Shown here in pieces: positions 44,688 through 56,286 of a stretch of DNA of 64,000 bases. A program made the translations under genes and the position numbers. Source of the stretch: Anodontia alba (Eukaryota > Mollusca > Bivalvia > Lucinida > Lucinidae); the NCBI GenBank assembly GCA_964016985.1, contig OZ024829.1, positions 66,429,197 to 66,493,196 on the forward strand, given 5' to 3'. Each line of letters starts with the position of its first letter. Positions within the stretch are counted from its first letter, which is position 1. The notes beneath the pieces are model-generated. The model was given only the letters and a program-made list of their open reading frames with translations, was not told the DNA's origin and ran no database searches.

Positions 44688-46370
44688 ACAAGAGGCCCAT
44701 GGGCCACGACTCGCTCACCTGAGTGACATAACCACTGCAGATATGCAGATGTTATGCAACATTTTTCCAATCCTATCATCGCAACCAATGAAAAGATCAT
44801 CATTTGAGCAGTTCTTAGTTTTGAAGAAGAATATATGGGCCTGACAGATAATGGAGCATAATCATTTGAATAAACTATCAATCACATTTCAACAGTAGGA
44901 TCAATGCGAAATTTGGTGGAAATTGGCTAAGTGGTTTCTGAAGAATCATGAGTTTATACATGTAAACAGCACAGTGGCAGGGAAATATAATAAATATAAA
45001 CAAGATGACGGCCATCTTAGATTTCCAATCAGAACAATTTTTGGTCAAATGTCAATATACCTCCCGTCCCCGATGGCTTATGCAAAGATTCAGCCCCAAG
45101 GCATCCTCGGTTCTGGAGAAGAAGATTTTTAAAGATTTTTACCATATATGGGCATGGCGGCCATCTTGGTCAACGAGCCGCAACCATTTTAGCAATCTTT
45201 CATTCCCCCAACCTAAGGAGGCTCCATATGAAATTTGAGCAAAATTGGCCCAGAGGCTCCAGAGGAGAAGTCGTTTGAAATTCTGCACATTTTTCCCATA
45301 CAAATGTATAAGGAAGCCGTAAAAAGGTCAAATGTCAATATACGACCTTTATTTTAGCAACTTTGGTAGACCTCCTGTTTCTGATGATATATGTTAAGGT
45401 TCAGCCATAAGGCATCCTCGGTTTTGGAGAACAAGATTTTTAAAGGTTTTTCCCATACAAATGCATAGGGAAGCAAACTTGACCTTTCCGTAAAAAGGTC
45501 AAATGTCAATATACGACCTTTATTTTAGCAATTTCCGTAGACCTCCCGTCCCCGATGACTTATGCAAAGATTCAGCCCCAAGGCATCCTCGGTTCTGGAG
45601 AGCAAGATTTTTTAAAGGTTTTTACCATATATGGGCATGGCGGCCATCTTGGTCAACGAACCACAACCATTTTAGCAATCTTTCATTCCCCCAACCTAAG
45701 GAGGCTCCATATGAAATTTGAGCAAAATTGGCCCAGAGGCTCCAGAGAAGAAGTCGTTTGAAATTCTGAACATTTTTCCCATACAAATGCATAAGGAAGC
45801 AAAATTGACCTTACCGTAAAAAGGTCAAATGTCAATGTACGACCATTATTTTAGCAACTTTGGTAGACCTCCTGTTTCCGATGATATATGTAAAGGTTCA
45901 GCCATAAGGCATCCTCGGTTTTGGAGAACAAGATTTTTAAAGGTTTTTCCCATACAAATGCATAGGGAAGCAAACTTGACCTTGCCGTAAAAAGGTCAAA
46001 TGTCAATATACGATCTTTATTTTAGCAATTTTTGGTAGACCTTCCGTCCCCGATGACTTATGCAAAGATTCAGCCCCAAGGCATCCTCCGTTCTGGAGAA
46101 GAAGATTTTTAAAGGTTTTTTCCATATATGGGCATGGCGGCCATTTTGGTCAATGGACCGCGACCATTTTAGCAATTTTTCGTTCCCCCAACCTAAGGAG
46201 GCTCTGTATGAAATTTGAGCAAAATTGGCTCAGGGGCTTCAGAGGAGAAGTCGTTTAAAAATGTTAACGGACGGACATACGCACGGACGGACGGACGCAC
46301 GGATGGACGGACGGACGATGGACGAAAAGTGATCACAATAGCTCATCCTGAGCATAGCTCAGGTGAGCTA
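44688..46370 (+). mobile_element. Pearl-like element D
   Basis: It opens ACAAGAGGCCCATGGGCC with CGCTCACCTGAG and carries repeated blocks with AGATTCAGCCCCAAGGCATC, GAAGATTTTTAAAG and CTAAGGAGGCTCCATATG. A GGACGGACGGACG tract, GTGATCACAATAGCTCATCC and the CTCAGGTGAGCTA hairpin close it. The first 350 bp match element A closely. Confidence 0.8.
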
Positions 46371-46379
46371 AAAAAAAAA

Positions 46380-49255
46380 ACAAGAGGGCCATGATCGCCC
46401 TGTAATGCTCACCTGAGCAACATAGCACTTTGAGAGCCTGATCTAGAACTGAAAGGCAAACATTCTGATCAAAGTTCAAAATGATTATATTAACAAGTAA
46501 GACAATGTAGCATGTCTAATGGACTGTGAAATAATGGTCAAGGTCAAATATGGATGACTGCACTCAAGAGGTCATGCTAAGATGTATGCATGTAATAAGT
46601 ATCACTGACTGTAGGAGCAATAGTTACTGAGAAACTGACCTAAATGGAAAAACTTCACAAGTACCAAATATCACTCTCTAGGACCAATAATTACTGAGAA
46701 ACTGACTTAAATGGAAAAACTTAAGAGAGTCACTGGACAGAAAACTATATATCACCTTGAAATCATCAAGACAAACATTTTGAGCAAGATTCATGATGAT
46801 CACTTCAAAAATGTGACCTCTAGAGCATCAACAAGGTTTTCCTTTGATTTGGCCAGGTGAACTAGTTTCTGATATCAAGTGACCCAGTTCTAAACTAGAC
46901 TTAGAAATCATCAAGACAAACATTTTGAGCAAGATTCATGATGATTGCTTCAAAAATGTGACCGCTAGGGCATCAACACGGTTTTCCTTTGATTTGGCCA
47001 GGTGACCTAGTTTCTGATATCAAGTGACCCAGTTTTAAACTAGACTTAGAAATCATCAAGACAAACATTTTGAGCAATACTTATGATGATTATTTCAAAA
47101 ATGTGACCTCTGGAGTGTTAATAGTTTTCTGCTGATTTGGCCTGGTGACCTAGTTTTTGACCCCTGTGACCAAGTTTTGAACTTGACCTAGAAATCATCA
47201 AGACAAACATTTTGAGCAAGATTCATGATGACTACTTCAAAAATGTGACCGCTACTGTGTTAACAAGGTTTTCTGCTGATTTGGCCAGGTGACCTAGTTT
47301 TTGACCCCAAGTGACCCAGTTTCAAACTTGACATAGAAATCACCAAGACAAACATGTTGAGCAAGATTCATGATGATTGCTTGAAAAATGTGACCACTAG
47401 AGTGTTAACAAGGTTTTCCCCTGATCTGGCCAGGTGATCTAGTTTTTGATCCCAGGTGACCCAGTTTCAAACTTGACCTAAAAATCATCAACACAAACAT
47501 TTTGAGCAAGATTCATGATGACTGCTTCAAAAATGTGACCGCTAGAGTGTTAACAAAGTTTTCTGCTGGTTTGGCCTGGTGACCTAGTTTTTGACCCCAA
47601 CTGACCCAGTTTCAAACTTGACCTAAAAATCATAAAGACAAACATTTTGAACATGAGTCATGATAATTGCTTGAAAAATGTGACCGCTAAAGTGATAACA
47701 AGATTTTCTGCCGATTTGGCCATGTGACCTAGTTTTTGACCCCACGTGACCCAGTTTAGAATTTGACCTAGAAATCATCAAGACAAACATTTTGAGCAAG
47801 ATTCATGATGATTGCTTCAAAAATTTGACCGCTAGAGTGTTAACAAGGTTTTCTGCTGATTTGGGCTGGTGACCTAGTTTTTGACCCCACATGACCCAGT
47901 TTCAAACATGTCCTAGAACTCATCAAGACATAGATTTTGAGCATGAGTCATGATGATTGCTTGAAAATGTGACCGCTAGAGTGTTAAGGTTTTCTGCTGG
48001 TTTGGCCTGGTGACCTAGTTTTTGACCCCATGTAACCCAGTTTCAAACCTGACCTAGAAATCATCAAGACAAACATTTTGAGCAAAATTCATGATGATTG
48101 CTTGAAAAATGTGACTGCTAGAGTGTTAACAAGGTTTTCTGCTGATTTGGCCCAGTGACCTAGTTTTTGACTCCAAGTGACCCAGTTTCGACTTTGACCT
48201 AGAAATCATCAAGACAAACATTTTGAGCAAGATTCATGATGATTGCTTCAAAAATGTGACCACTAGAGTGTTAACAAGGTTTTCTGCTGATCTGGCCCAG
48301 TGACCTAGTTTTTAATCCCAAGTGACCCAGTTTCGAACTTGACCTAGAACTCATCAAGACAAACACATTGAGCAAGATTCATGATGATTGCTTCAAAAAT
48401 GTGACCGCAAGAGTGTTAACAAGGTTTTCTGCTGATCTGGCCCTGTGACCTAGTTTTGACCCCAAGTGACCCAGTTTCAAACTTGATTTGATTGTGTTGG
48501 GGTTTAACGACACGTCAACCCTTGAGGGTCATTTTGTGTCGTCTCCCAGAGAAAGGGAGGAAAGAGATAGAAGAGAGAGTAGAAGAGATGAAAGAGAGGG
48601 ACAGGGAAGAAAGAGGAACAGGAATGAAAGTGAAGGAACAGAAGAAATAAAAACATTCCCCCTCTACCCTTATCCACTACAAGGATAGCAGGCCTTGCCC
48701 AACTGTAAGCCAATATCAGTTGGACGCCCCAGTGATGTAAGATACACAGCACCTTCGCACCACCCGACCACCCCCGGTTTCAAACTTGACCTAGATTTAA
48801 TAGAGGCAAACATTTTGAGCAAGTTTCATCAAGATTGGGTCATAACTATGACCTCTAGAGTGTTAACAAGTTTTTCCTTTGATTTGACCTGGTGACCTAG
48901 TTTTTGACCCCAAGTAACCCAGTGTCGAACTTGACCTAGATTTCATAGAGGCAAACATTCTGAGCAAGTGTCATCAAGATTGGGTCAAAACTGTGACCTC
49001 TAGAGTGTTTACAAGTTTTTCCTTTGATTTGACCTGGTGACCTAGTTTTTGATCCCAACTAACCCAGTATCGAACTTGACCTAGATTTCATAGAAACAAA
49101 CATTCTGAGCAAGTTTCATCAAGATTGGGTCAAAACTGTGACCTCTAGAGTGTTAACAAACTAATTGTTGACGACGGACGACGGACTCCGAACGACGGAC
49201 GACGGACAGAGGGTGATGACAATAGCTCACCCTGAGCTTTTGCTCAGGTTAACTA
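46380..49255 (+). mobile_element. Pearl-like element F (GGGCCATGATCGCCC head)
   Basis: It starts ACAAGAGGGCCATGATCGCC with GCTCACCTGAG, ten bases after element D ends. About 16 units of ~145 bp follow (CATCAAGACAAACATTTTGA, GTGACCTAGTTTTTGACCCC). The end has GACGGACGACGGACAG, GATGACAATAGCTCACC and CTGAGCTTTTGCTCAGG. A SINE is inserted at 48487. Confidence 0.8.
48487..48776 (-). mobile_element. SINE, GGGGTTTAACGACACG family, copy 1
   Basis: It is flanked by the 13-bp repeat GTTTCAAACTTGA (48474-48486, 48777-48789). On the minus strand it ends CGTTAAACCCCAACACAATC. It contains an A/G-rich stretch and the words GCCTTGCCCAACTGTAAGCC and ATATCAGTTGGACGCCCC, shared with 57917-58195. It splits an element F unit. 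Confidence 0.85.
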
Positions 49256-49429
49256 AAAATGGTCTTGCAAATTTACCTCTTTGGAATAAAAAAAATTCAA
49301 GGCAAATTCTCAGATGAACCGGTAATGTACTATTGTTTCTTTCATTAACGGTCTTGCAAATTTAAATGCCAAGCAAATAAGTAGTTTCTGGAAATTATCA
49401 GAAGAACAACAGCACTTAACACTTAGCAC
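49256..49429. other. Diverged copies of the 41340-type units
   Basis: GGTCTTGCAAATTTACC and GGTCTTGCAAATTTAAA repeat here. Confidence 0.4.
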
Positions 49430-49575
49430 TGTGGGTAAATATTTCAGCAGACAACATACTGAAATATTTTTCTTATTTTTTCCAGAAAACAAGATTTAAC
49501 ATTTCATGCAAATTGTCTCCCATTGGAAAAATATCATCATTTTGTCATCTGCTGAATTTGCCAAAAGAGTGATAA
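49430..49575. mobile_element. Hairpin element, family Y, central part reduced
   Basis: TTTCAGCAGACAACA, TTTTTCTTATTTTTTCCAG, AAACAAGATTTAACATTTCA, GCAAATTGTCTCCCATTGG and TTTGTCATCTGCTGAATTT are present; most of the right arm is deleted. Confidence 0.65.
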
Positions 49576-49829
49576 AGTTAAAGGACTTGCAAGATTAAAA
49601 ACCAAGCAAAAGAACTAGTTTCTGGAAACTACCAGAAGAACAATAGCACTTAAACAGCAATAACTAGACTGGACTTAATGTTGTGCTCTCTGCAGGTCTA
49701 CTGTTGTCACCACAGATTTTCTAATGGGATACAATAAAGGAAAACAACCCATAAATAAAACTTCATCTAAACAGAAATGTCATTCATCTTTACCCTAATA
49801 ACAATTAGCACTGATAAATGTGCCTTACA

Positions 49830-49970
49830 GTTCACTGAAAAAATGGCTGACTGTTTTCACATGCATCAACTGATATTATAAGACATCGTCAAAGGAATGC
49901 AAAGCTTTATTTCCACGGAAAAAAAAAAGAAAATTATGCTGTCTGCTGGTGTTGGCTGAAAGGAGCCCCT
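49830..49970. repeat. Degraded hairpin element
   Basis: AATGCAAAGCTTTATTTCCA, an A-run and ATGCTGTCTGCTGGTG resemble the copy split at 39200. Confidence 0.45.
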
Positions 49971-50129
49971 ATACCATCTGACTGGGACTTTTGATGTAAC
50001 CTTACACAGTACACTATACAGTGAAGCAGAAAAGCACTTATCAGTATGTGTGGCTGTGCTAGCTGATCTAGAACTTTACTGATCACATATCCGTAGAAAA
50101 CACCTTTTCTCATGGCAACTTAACCTTCA

Positions 50130-50310
50130 GCAAATTCAGCCCATGAGAAAATTTATTTTTTCCTTACTTTTTTCCAGAAAATAGGGTTTGGCATTTCATG
50201 CCACAGTCTCATAATGATGCAATCTGCATGAAATGTCAAATCTTATTTTTTGAGAAAATAAGTTTTTCCTCCAAAAATGTCGGCTGATTTTTTACCCAGC
50301 ATGCAGTGTT
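50130..50310. mobile_element. Hairpin element, family Y, good copy
   Basis: Arms AAATAGGGTTTGGCATTTCA and GCATGAAATGTCAAATCTTA pair around a CACAGTCTCATAATGATGC loop. The right end is GTCGGCTGATTTTTTACCCA. Confidence 0.75.
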
Positions 50311-50355
50311 AAATGTATCTGCAATTATGCATAACTATCCTGTCCAATTTCTCAC

Positions 50356-50398
50356 CATCAAATCCAATTTCACTTGGGGCTTACAAGAAGCCAACAAC
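50356..50398 (-). CDS. Weak candidate microexon
   Basis: A 43-bp minus-strand segment lies between CCTGTATGTCCTAAAG and G|GTGAGA; one frame gives LLASCKPQVKLDLM. Its short length makes chance likely. Confidence 0.2.
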
Positions 50399-51169
50399 CT
50401 TTAGGACATACAGGGAAAGCCATAGACTTGACTAAACTGTGTAGTGTGGTCAGGATTGTCCCCTCTACTGGATACAGAGCTCCAAAGTCCAAATATTACA
50501 TCTCCCAATAGTGAAGACCCTACCAGACTGCTCAGAGACATAGACTAGATTGTATCCTTGCAGGGTGAGATAGACCCTAAGGTACATTTGTCATGTTTCT
50601 GATCCAAATAAAGATCCAATAAAGTTTGCATTTAGTACAGCAAATTACACACTAAAACCTTTTCTTCTGGTGTCTGAAGCCAATTTTATTACTGTTAATC
50701 ACACAGGCAGAATGTTCCAGCCATAAAAGTATCTGAGAGGGCAGTATGGTGCAGACTAGGGAATCTGAGAGACAGAAAAATTCTATTTTACCCTAACTAC
50801 TTGGACAGACAGGCCTAAGCAAATAATGAAGACCCAGATATGTGGCATTTGATCAGGGTCTACATTGTTTACCACACATCCAGCAGATTTTAAACACATT
50901 AAAAGGCAGAAAAATTGACTTATTAAAATTATAGTACAAATGTGGTAGGGAGTCTCTAGGGTAGATATAGTATATCATGTTCTATACACTATCTTAGACT
51001 CTGATCAACCCAAACAGGAGGCGACTTCAAGCAAGTGCTTGATGTGCAGACCCTGCTCAACCTATACATCTGCACTGCTCATCAGGACTTATGATAGCTG
51101 CTGATACATTCTACTATATCAAAAGATTCTCTAAGCGGGCAGCAAACAACCTCATCTCACTGCAAGAAT
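50399..51169. other. Mostly single-copy DNA with one family Z copy
   Basis: A diverged family Z copy is at 50812-50880 (GAAGACCCAGATATGTGG, GATCAGGGTCTACATTG). No gene is supported. Confidence 0.45.
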
Positions 51170-53110
51170 TTGCAACTACATGAATTAAGGCACCATCACT
51201 ATTGGCTGTACTAGTCCTAAACTTGTATGAAGGAAATGTACAAGAATTTGCAACTACATCAATTCAGGCACCATCACTATTGACTGAACAAGTCCTAACA
51301 TGTATGAAGGAAGTGGTGCCATCACTTGACTGTACTTGTCCTAAACATGTATGAAGGAAGTGTACAAAGAATTTGCAACTAAATTAATTAAGGCACCATT
51401 TCTATTGACTATACTAGTCCTAAACTTGTATGTAAGAAGTGTATAAGAATTTGCAACTTTAATCAAGGCACCAACATGTTTGACTGTACTAGTCCTAAAC
51501 TTGTATGAAAATAGTGTACAAGAATTTGCAATCAAATTAATTAAGGCACCATCACTATTGACTGTATTAGTCCTAAACTTGTATGAAAATAGTGAACAAG
51601 AATTTGCAACTAAATTAATTAAGGCATCATCACTATTGACTGTACTAGTCCTAAACTAGTATGAAGGAAGTGTACAAAAATTTGCAACTACATTTATTAA
51701 GATACCAACACTATTGACTGTACTATACCTAACTTGTATATAAGAAGTGTACAAGAATTTGCAACTACATAAATTAAGGCACCATCACTATTAACTGTAC
51801 TAGTCCTTAACTTGTATGTAAGAAAAGTAATTTGCACCCACATTAATTAAGTCACCAAAACTATTGAATGCACCAGTCCTAACTTGTGTGTAAGAATTGT
51901 ACAAGAGTTTGCAACTGAATCAATTAGAGCACTATCACTATTGACAGTACAAGACCTAAACTTGTATGAAGCAAGTGTACAAGAAATGCAACATTAATTA
52001 AGGCACCATCATATTCATTGTACTAGTCCTAAACTTGTATGAAGGAAGTGTACAAGAATTTGCAACCAAATTAATTAAGGCACCATCCTATTGACTGTAC
52101 TAGTCCTAAACTTGTATGTAAGAAGTGTACAAGAATTTGCAACTAATTTAATCAAGGCACCAACACTATTGACTGTGCTAATCCTAAACTTATATGGAGG
52201 AAGTGTACAAGAATTTGTAACTAATTTAATTAAGGCACCATCATTATTGACTGTACTAGTCCTAAACTTGTATGAAGGAAGTGTACAAGAATTTGCAACT
52301 AAATTAATTGAGGCACCATCTCTACTGACTGTACTAGTACTTAACTTGTATGAAGGAAGTGTACAAAGAATTTGCAATAAAATTAATTTAGGCACCGTAC
52401 TAGTCCTAAACTTGTATGTAAGAAGTCTACAAGAATTTGCAATTTTAATCAAGGCACCAACACTTTTGACTGTACTAGTCCTAAACTTGTATGAAAATAG
52501 TGTATAAGAATTTGCAATCAAATTAATTAAGGCATCATCACTATTGACTGTATTAGTCCTAAACTTGCATGAAGGAAGTGTTTAAGAATTTGCAACTAAA
52601 TTAATTAAGGCACCAACACTATTGACTGTACTAATCCTAAACTTGTATGAAGGAAGTGTACAAGAATTTGCAACTACATTAATTCAGGCACCAATAATAT
52701 TGACTGAACTAGTCCTAAACTTGTATGAAGTGTACAAGAATTTGCAACTAAATTAATTAAGGCACCATCACTATTGAATGTTATAGTCCTAAACTTGTAT
52801 GAAAATAGTGTACAAGAATTTGCAATTAGATTAATTAAAGCACCATCACTTTTGGCTGTACTAGTCCTAAACTTATATGAAGAAAGTGTACAAGAATTTG
52901 CTATCAAATTAATTAAGGCACCATCATTATTGACTGTACTAGTCCTAAACTTGTATGATGGAAGTGTACAAGAATTTGCAACTAAATTAATTAAGGCACC
53001 AACACTATTGACTGCACTAGTCTTTAACTTATATGAAGGATGCAACTAAATTAATTAAGGCACCATCACTACTGACTGTACTAGTCCTAAGGTTGTTTTG
53101 GACTAGTATG
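51170..53110. repeat. 78-bp tandem array, ~24 copies
   Basis: The unit reads CTATTGACTGTACTAGTCCT, AAACTTGTATGAAGGAAGTG, TACAAGAATTTGCAACTAAA, TTAATTAAGGCACCATCA. As 78 is divisible by 3, both strands stay open through several units (138 codons plus, 148 minus). The plus reading is a 26-residue repeat beginning LTVLVLNLYEGSVQEFA. Many units carry indels or stops, so a coding role is unlikely. Confidence 0.9.
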
Positions 53111-53454
53111 GTCAGGCCTTAACGTATTTCAATACTTAGGATAAATACTGTAACAGCTGGTATTGATTTTTCACATGTTAATAAAATGGGCAGTTGCTTA
53201 ATTTTTGGCATATGGGTCAAGTGGTTTGCAATAATGAGTATGGCTCAAGGCAATTCCCAGTACAGAGATGGATTATGTGCTGAAAAAAAAGATTTGTTTG
53301 TTTGTATTGGTCCAGATAAGGTGTAAATTTTAAAGTCCAATCTTAGAAAACAATTAACATTATTATGGAACAAATTTTTTATGTCCTTCTGACGTGAAAT
53401 TTGGTCCACCTCTTCAAAAACCAGTTTCAGACTGAAGAATCTGCATATTTTCAA
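53111..53454. other. Nothing firmly recognised
   Basis: AT-rich; the right part may be the diverged start of the pearl-like fragment that follows. Confidence 0.4.
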
Positions 53455-53838
53455 GCCCTTATTTTAGCAAACTTTCCTACCCCTGACTCAAGGACCCTCC
53501 AAATGAAATCTGATTGAAAAAACAAGAAAATGGCTCACTGGCTTCAGAAAATAAGTCATTCAAAAATGTGGGAGGATGGATGGATAGATTTTGTGTTGTT
53601 CGTGTTGAGGTTTTACGGCCCAGTCAACCCAATGGGGTCATGTTGAGCGTGGTCAGTTTATCTAACCACACGTTTACTGGACAGGCTTAGTCCTCTAAGC
53701 GGTTAACCAGTATTGTGCACATTCTTTCGCCAGAAACTGACAACTGCCCTTCTTAAATCAGCAGAAGGGAGAGAACTAGAGCTCATCCTGAGCCATTTCA
53801 CTATACTCATGCTCAACCAAAATGGCTCAGGTGAACTA
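53455..53838 (+). mobile_element. Pearl-like fragment G interrupted by a SINE
   Basis: TTTTAGCAAACTTTCC, GGACCCTCCAAATGAAAT and GGCTCACTGGCTTCAGA match pearl-like units. The closing GCTCATCCTGAGCC and GGCTCAGGTGAACTA survive after the SINE. Confidence 0.65.
53594..53770 (-). mobile_element. SINE, GTTTTACGG family, longest copy
   Basis: It matches 16140-16285 almost throughout and extends further with CTGACAACTGCCCTTCTT. The TSD is not clear, perhaps because of the flanking G-rich repeat. Confidence 0.75.
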
Positions 53839-53884
53839 AAATCATCAAAACTATAATAATTTCTCCATTTTCTCCTGGGCTCAC

Positions 53885-53938
53885 AAAATGCCATCCAATC
53901 TTTGAGTGACACACTTGTTATCAAGGTCAACCCCATGT
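53885..53938 (-). CDS. Weak candidate internal exon
   Basis: A 54-bp minus-strand segment lies between AAGATAAGTGCAG and the donor TTTT|GTGAGC; the open frame gives MGLTLITSVSLKDWMAF. The ORF runs on through the donor into pearl-like sequence. Confidence 0.25.
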
Positions 53939-54311
53939 CTGCACTTATCTTAAACCCCAGCTCAGCTGGGATTTCCTAATTCTCAACTTATGGTCATTAC
54001 AGAATCTTTTTTTTCTTCTGTCCTATACTTGATGAGAGGAAAATTATCTACAGGATTAAAGCAGATGGAAACAGAATCCTTATAAGCTTAAAGAGGCTGA
54101 CAACAGCATGAAGTTCACAGAAAAACACCAATCTATTAACTATACCAGCCAAGACATGTTAAAGTATAACTTATAGCCAAAGGAAACAGCCACCACCAAC
54201 ACTAGTCAATGTGCAGCCTATTCAGATTCACTATACTAATCTTTGACTTTAGATCAATGGAGATACTTGACATTTTTTGCCACCACTTAGCAAAGGGAGA
54301 TATTTTTGCAG
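53939..54311. other. Single-copy stretch, nothing recognised
   Basis: No repeat family or supported exon. Confidence 0.4.
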
Positions 54312-54462
54312 ACAAGACATTGTCCACTTACTTGAAACCTTTAAAAATTGGGGCTACTCTGAGGAAGAAATTTGTTCCCTTAGGGAGCAAATTCTTTCCT
54401 TTAAGAGTGCCCCAGTAAGAAGGGACAAGTGGTCTAACTTGCAAGAAAAATTTTCCTTGAAG
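54312..54462 (+). CDS. Candidate internal exon (plus strand)
   Basis: After the acceptor GAGATATTTTTGCAG one plus-strand frame reads DIVHLLETFKNWGYSEEEIC and LREQILSFKSAPVRRDKW, ending at a possible donor AAG|GTGTAT. An earlier and stronger donor (CCA|GTAAGA at 54415) would shorten it to 103 bp. Residue make-up is strikingly protein-like, with an acidic helix. It lies on the opposite strand to the other candidate exons, so it would be a different gene or an old pseudogene. The family is not recognised. Confidence 0.3.
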
Positions 54463-54779
54463 GTGTATCTATCCACCTAAATTCTGCAGAGTCCAAATAC
54501 TGTGTGGCTGTGGTCAGGATAGGCCACTATATAAATGAGTATATTGCTCTGGACTTTCAAGATTGGAACTATTATATAAGGTAGATTTTCTAAAGACCTG
54601 GTATATATCTCTTGAGAATTCAAAGGATTCACTACAAATGAATAGTTAACACAAAAGTTTGTATATCTGACACAGATTTGATATGTCTGCATTAGCCAAA
54701 CAATCTTGAGCAATTAGAGAAGATCTACCACTGACAGTCTATTTACAATGAACATCAGTATGCTTCAGTTATCTATATA
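54463..54779. other. Single-copy stretch up to the mariner target TA
   Basis: Nothing recognised. Confidence 0.4.
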
Positions 54780-55740
54780 CAAGGGATGATCTTTAAGTAG
54801 TGTCCTTGGCCCTTTTTCTTGTGCACTGTCCTTCAATTGCAAAGAATAGTATTTGTAATTCTTTAAGGGTTTAATACCTATATACTTATACCAAATTTGT
54901 TCATATGTACATGCATGACAAGGTAGTGCGATCTTGTTTTGAAACCGTGTAATTGTTGACAACTGTGTCAAAATATGGATAAAAAATTGCCTGGGAAATT
55001 TTATCGAAATTCGGGCTAACATTAAGAATCTCAAAAACTTGGACACAGTGCTAAATCAATTTATAACGAAATTGTGAACACATATGGAGATAATATAGTT
55101 TTGTACCGGACAGTTTCCAGATCTTGTATTGCCAGATGGACAATGAGTGCAGAAGGCTATGTATGCAGTCTTCTTTACAATCTATCAGCCTGCATTCCAG
55201 GTTGCCATGACAAAGGGTAAAGGTATTACTGCTTTGTTCTACAGGGATAAAGTGTCAAAAAACTCCTCCTGTTTTCTGAAACGTCAGCCGAAGAATGAAC
55301 TTAAGTATGTTAAGCTTCTCCATGATAATGGTACATCGCACAAGGCTACCATTGTGATGGAGTTTCTCTAAGATAAAAAAGTAACTGCCTTACCCCATCC
55401 ACCCCCTTCTCCAGACCTGGTCTTATATGACTATTTCCTATTCTCCCAGATGAAAAAGTTGCTAGCTGGTAGAAGATATTCACTCCGTTCTTCTGTGGGA
55501 TCAGCTGTTTTCTAGTGTCTAAAGGGTACATCACTAATAGACTAGCAACATGTTTTCTAGTGTCTAAAGGGTATATCACTAATCGACTATCAAAAGGCAT
55601 CCCAGATATGGATTAAAAGTCTGAAATTTGCATAAAATTCAATGGTGAATATTCTGAAGGAATGAAATAAGTCAGTCTGTACTTATATAGGTTGTTACTG
55701 ACTCTGGACCCAAAGGACATTACTTAAAGATCATCCCTCA
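54780..55740 (+). mobile_element. mariner element, internally deleted
   Basis: The TIRs CAAGGGATGATCTTTAAGTA and TGAGGGATGATCTTTAAGTA (right end read in complement) are bordered by TA (54778-54779, 55741-55742). The inverted similarity runs about 28 bp. At 961 bp it is shorter than the ~1.3 kb usual for mariner, in line with the coding deletion seen. Confidence 0.85.
55070..55640 (+). pseudogene. mariner transposase remnant
   Basis: Broken pieces of a mariner transposase lie in the order expected. A helix-turn-helix-like TYGDNIVLYRTVSRS is at 55080. The catalytic domain follows with TKGKGITALFYRD, KLLHDNGTSHKATIV (second catalytic aspartate in HDN), then HPPPSPDLVLYDYFLF (third acidic position) and KKLLAGRRYS. 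The region holding the first catalytic aspartate is deleted. A stop precedes the PSPD segment, and a short direct duplication near 55510-55590 (TTTTCTAGTGTCTAAAGGGT twice) breaks the C-terminus. It is inactive. Confidence 0.8.
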
Positions 55741-55759
55741 TAGTTGGTCTAATCAATAT

Positions 55760-56055
55760 ACTACTACAGTATGATTGTAGAATAATAGGGAGGCTGTACC
55801 GTATATATTGGTGCCTTCATTGTACTGTACATTGAAACCTCAACTGCTAAATACTGTGGAACCAGCTCTGCACAGGATAATGAATGTTACTGTATTATAT
55901 ATTGGAGCCTTCAGTGTACTGTATAGTAAAACCTGCCTGTGGAATCATCACTGCACTGTATAATGGAACCACTAATGCAATCTATATTAGAGCCTTCAAT
56001 CTACTGTATACAGAAATCTTTACTAAATACTGTGCAATCATCACTGCACTGTATT
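55760..56055. repeat. ~93-bp tandem array, segment 1
   Basis: The unit has four sub-blocks beginning CTGTA: CTGTATAGTAGAGCCTTCAA, CTGTATAGTGAAACCTCTAC, CTGTGGAATCATCACTGCA, CTGTATAATGGAACCTCTAA. Confidence 0.8.
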
Positions 56056-56240
56056 TGTTTCTTTGATTTGGAGTTTTACAGTCCAGTTAAACCAGTTATG
56101 GTTATGTCAAGCCTGCCAGTCAACTTGCTCACACTTTTTCTGGGTATGCTTAGTACTTTGTACACATACTTTCCCAAGTAACTGACAACTGCCCTTCTTG
56201 AAAAATAGCCATCAGAAGAGATGGCAAATCCTCTGATCAA
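56056..56240 (-). mobile_element. SINE, GTTTTACGG family, diverged
   Basis: GGAGTTTTACAGTCCAGTTA and AACTGACAACTGCCCTTCTT align with the copy at 53594. It breaks an array unit after CACTGCACTGTA. Confidence 0.65.
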
Positions 56241-56286
56241 ACTGCCATTTCTAAATTTGGTGTATATTACATTCAGATATAATGGA

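Noticed and set aside
52075..53049. ORFs of 91-148 codons on both strands
   Set aside because: Antiparallel readings of the 78-bp array; neighbouring units carry indels and stops.
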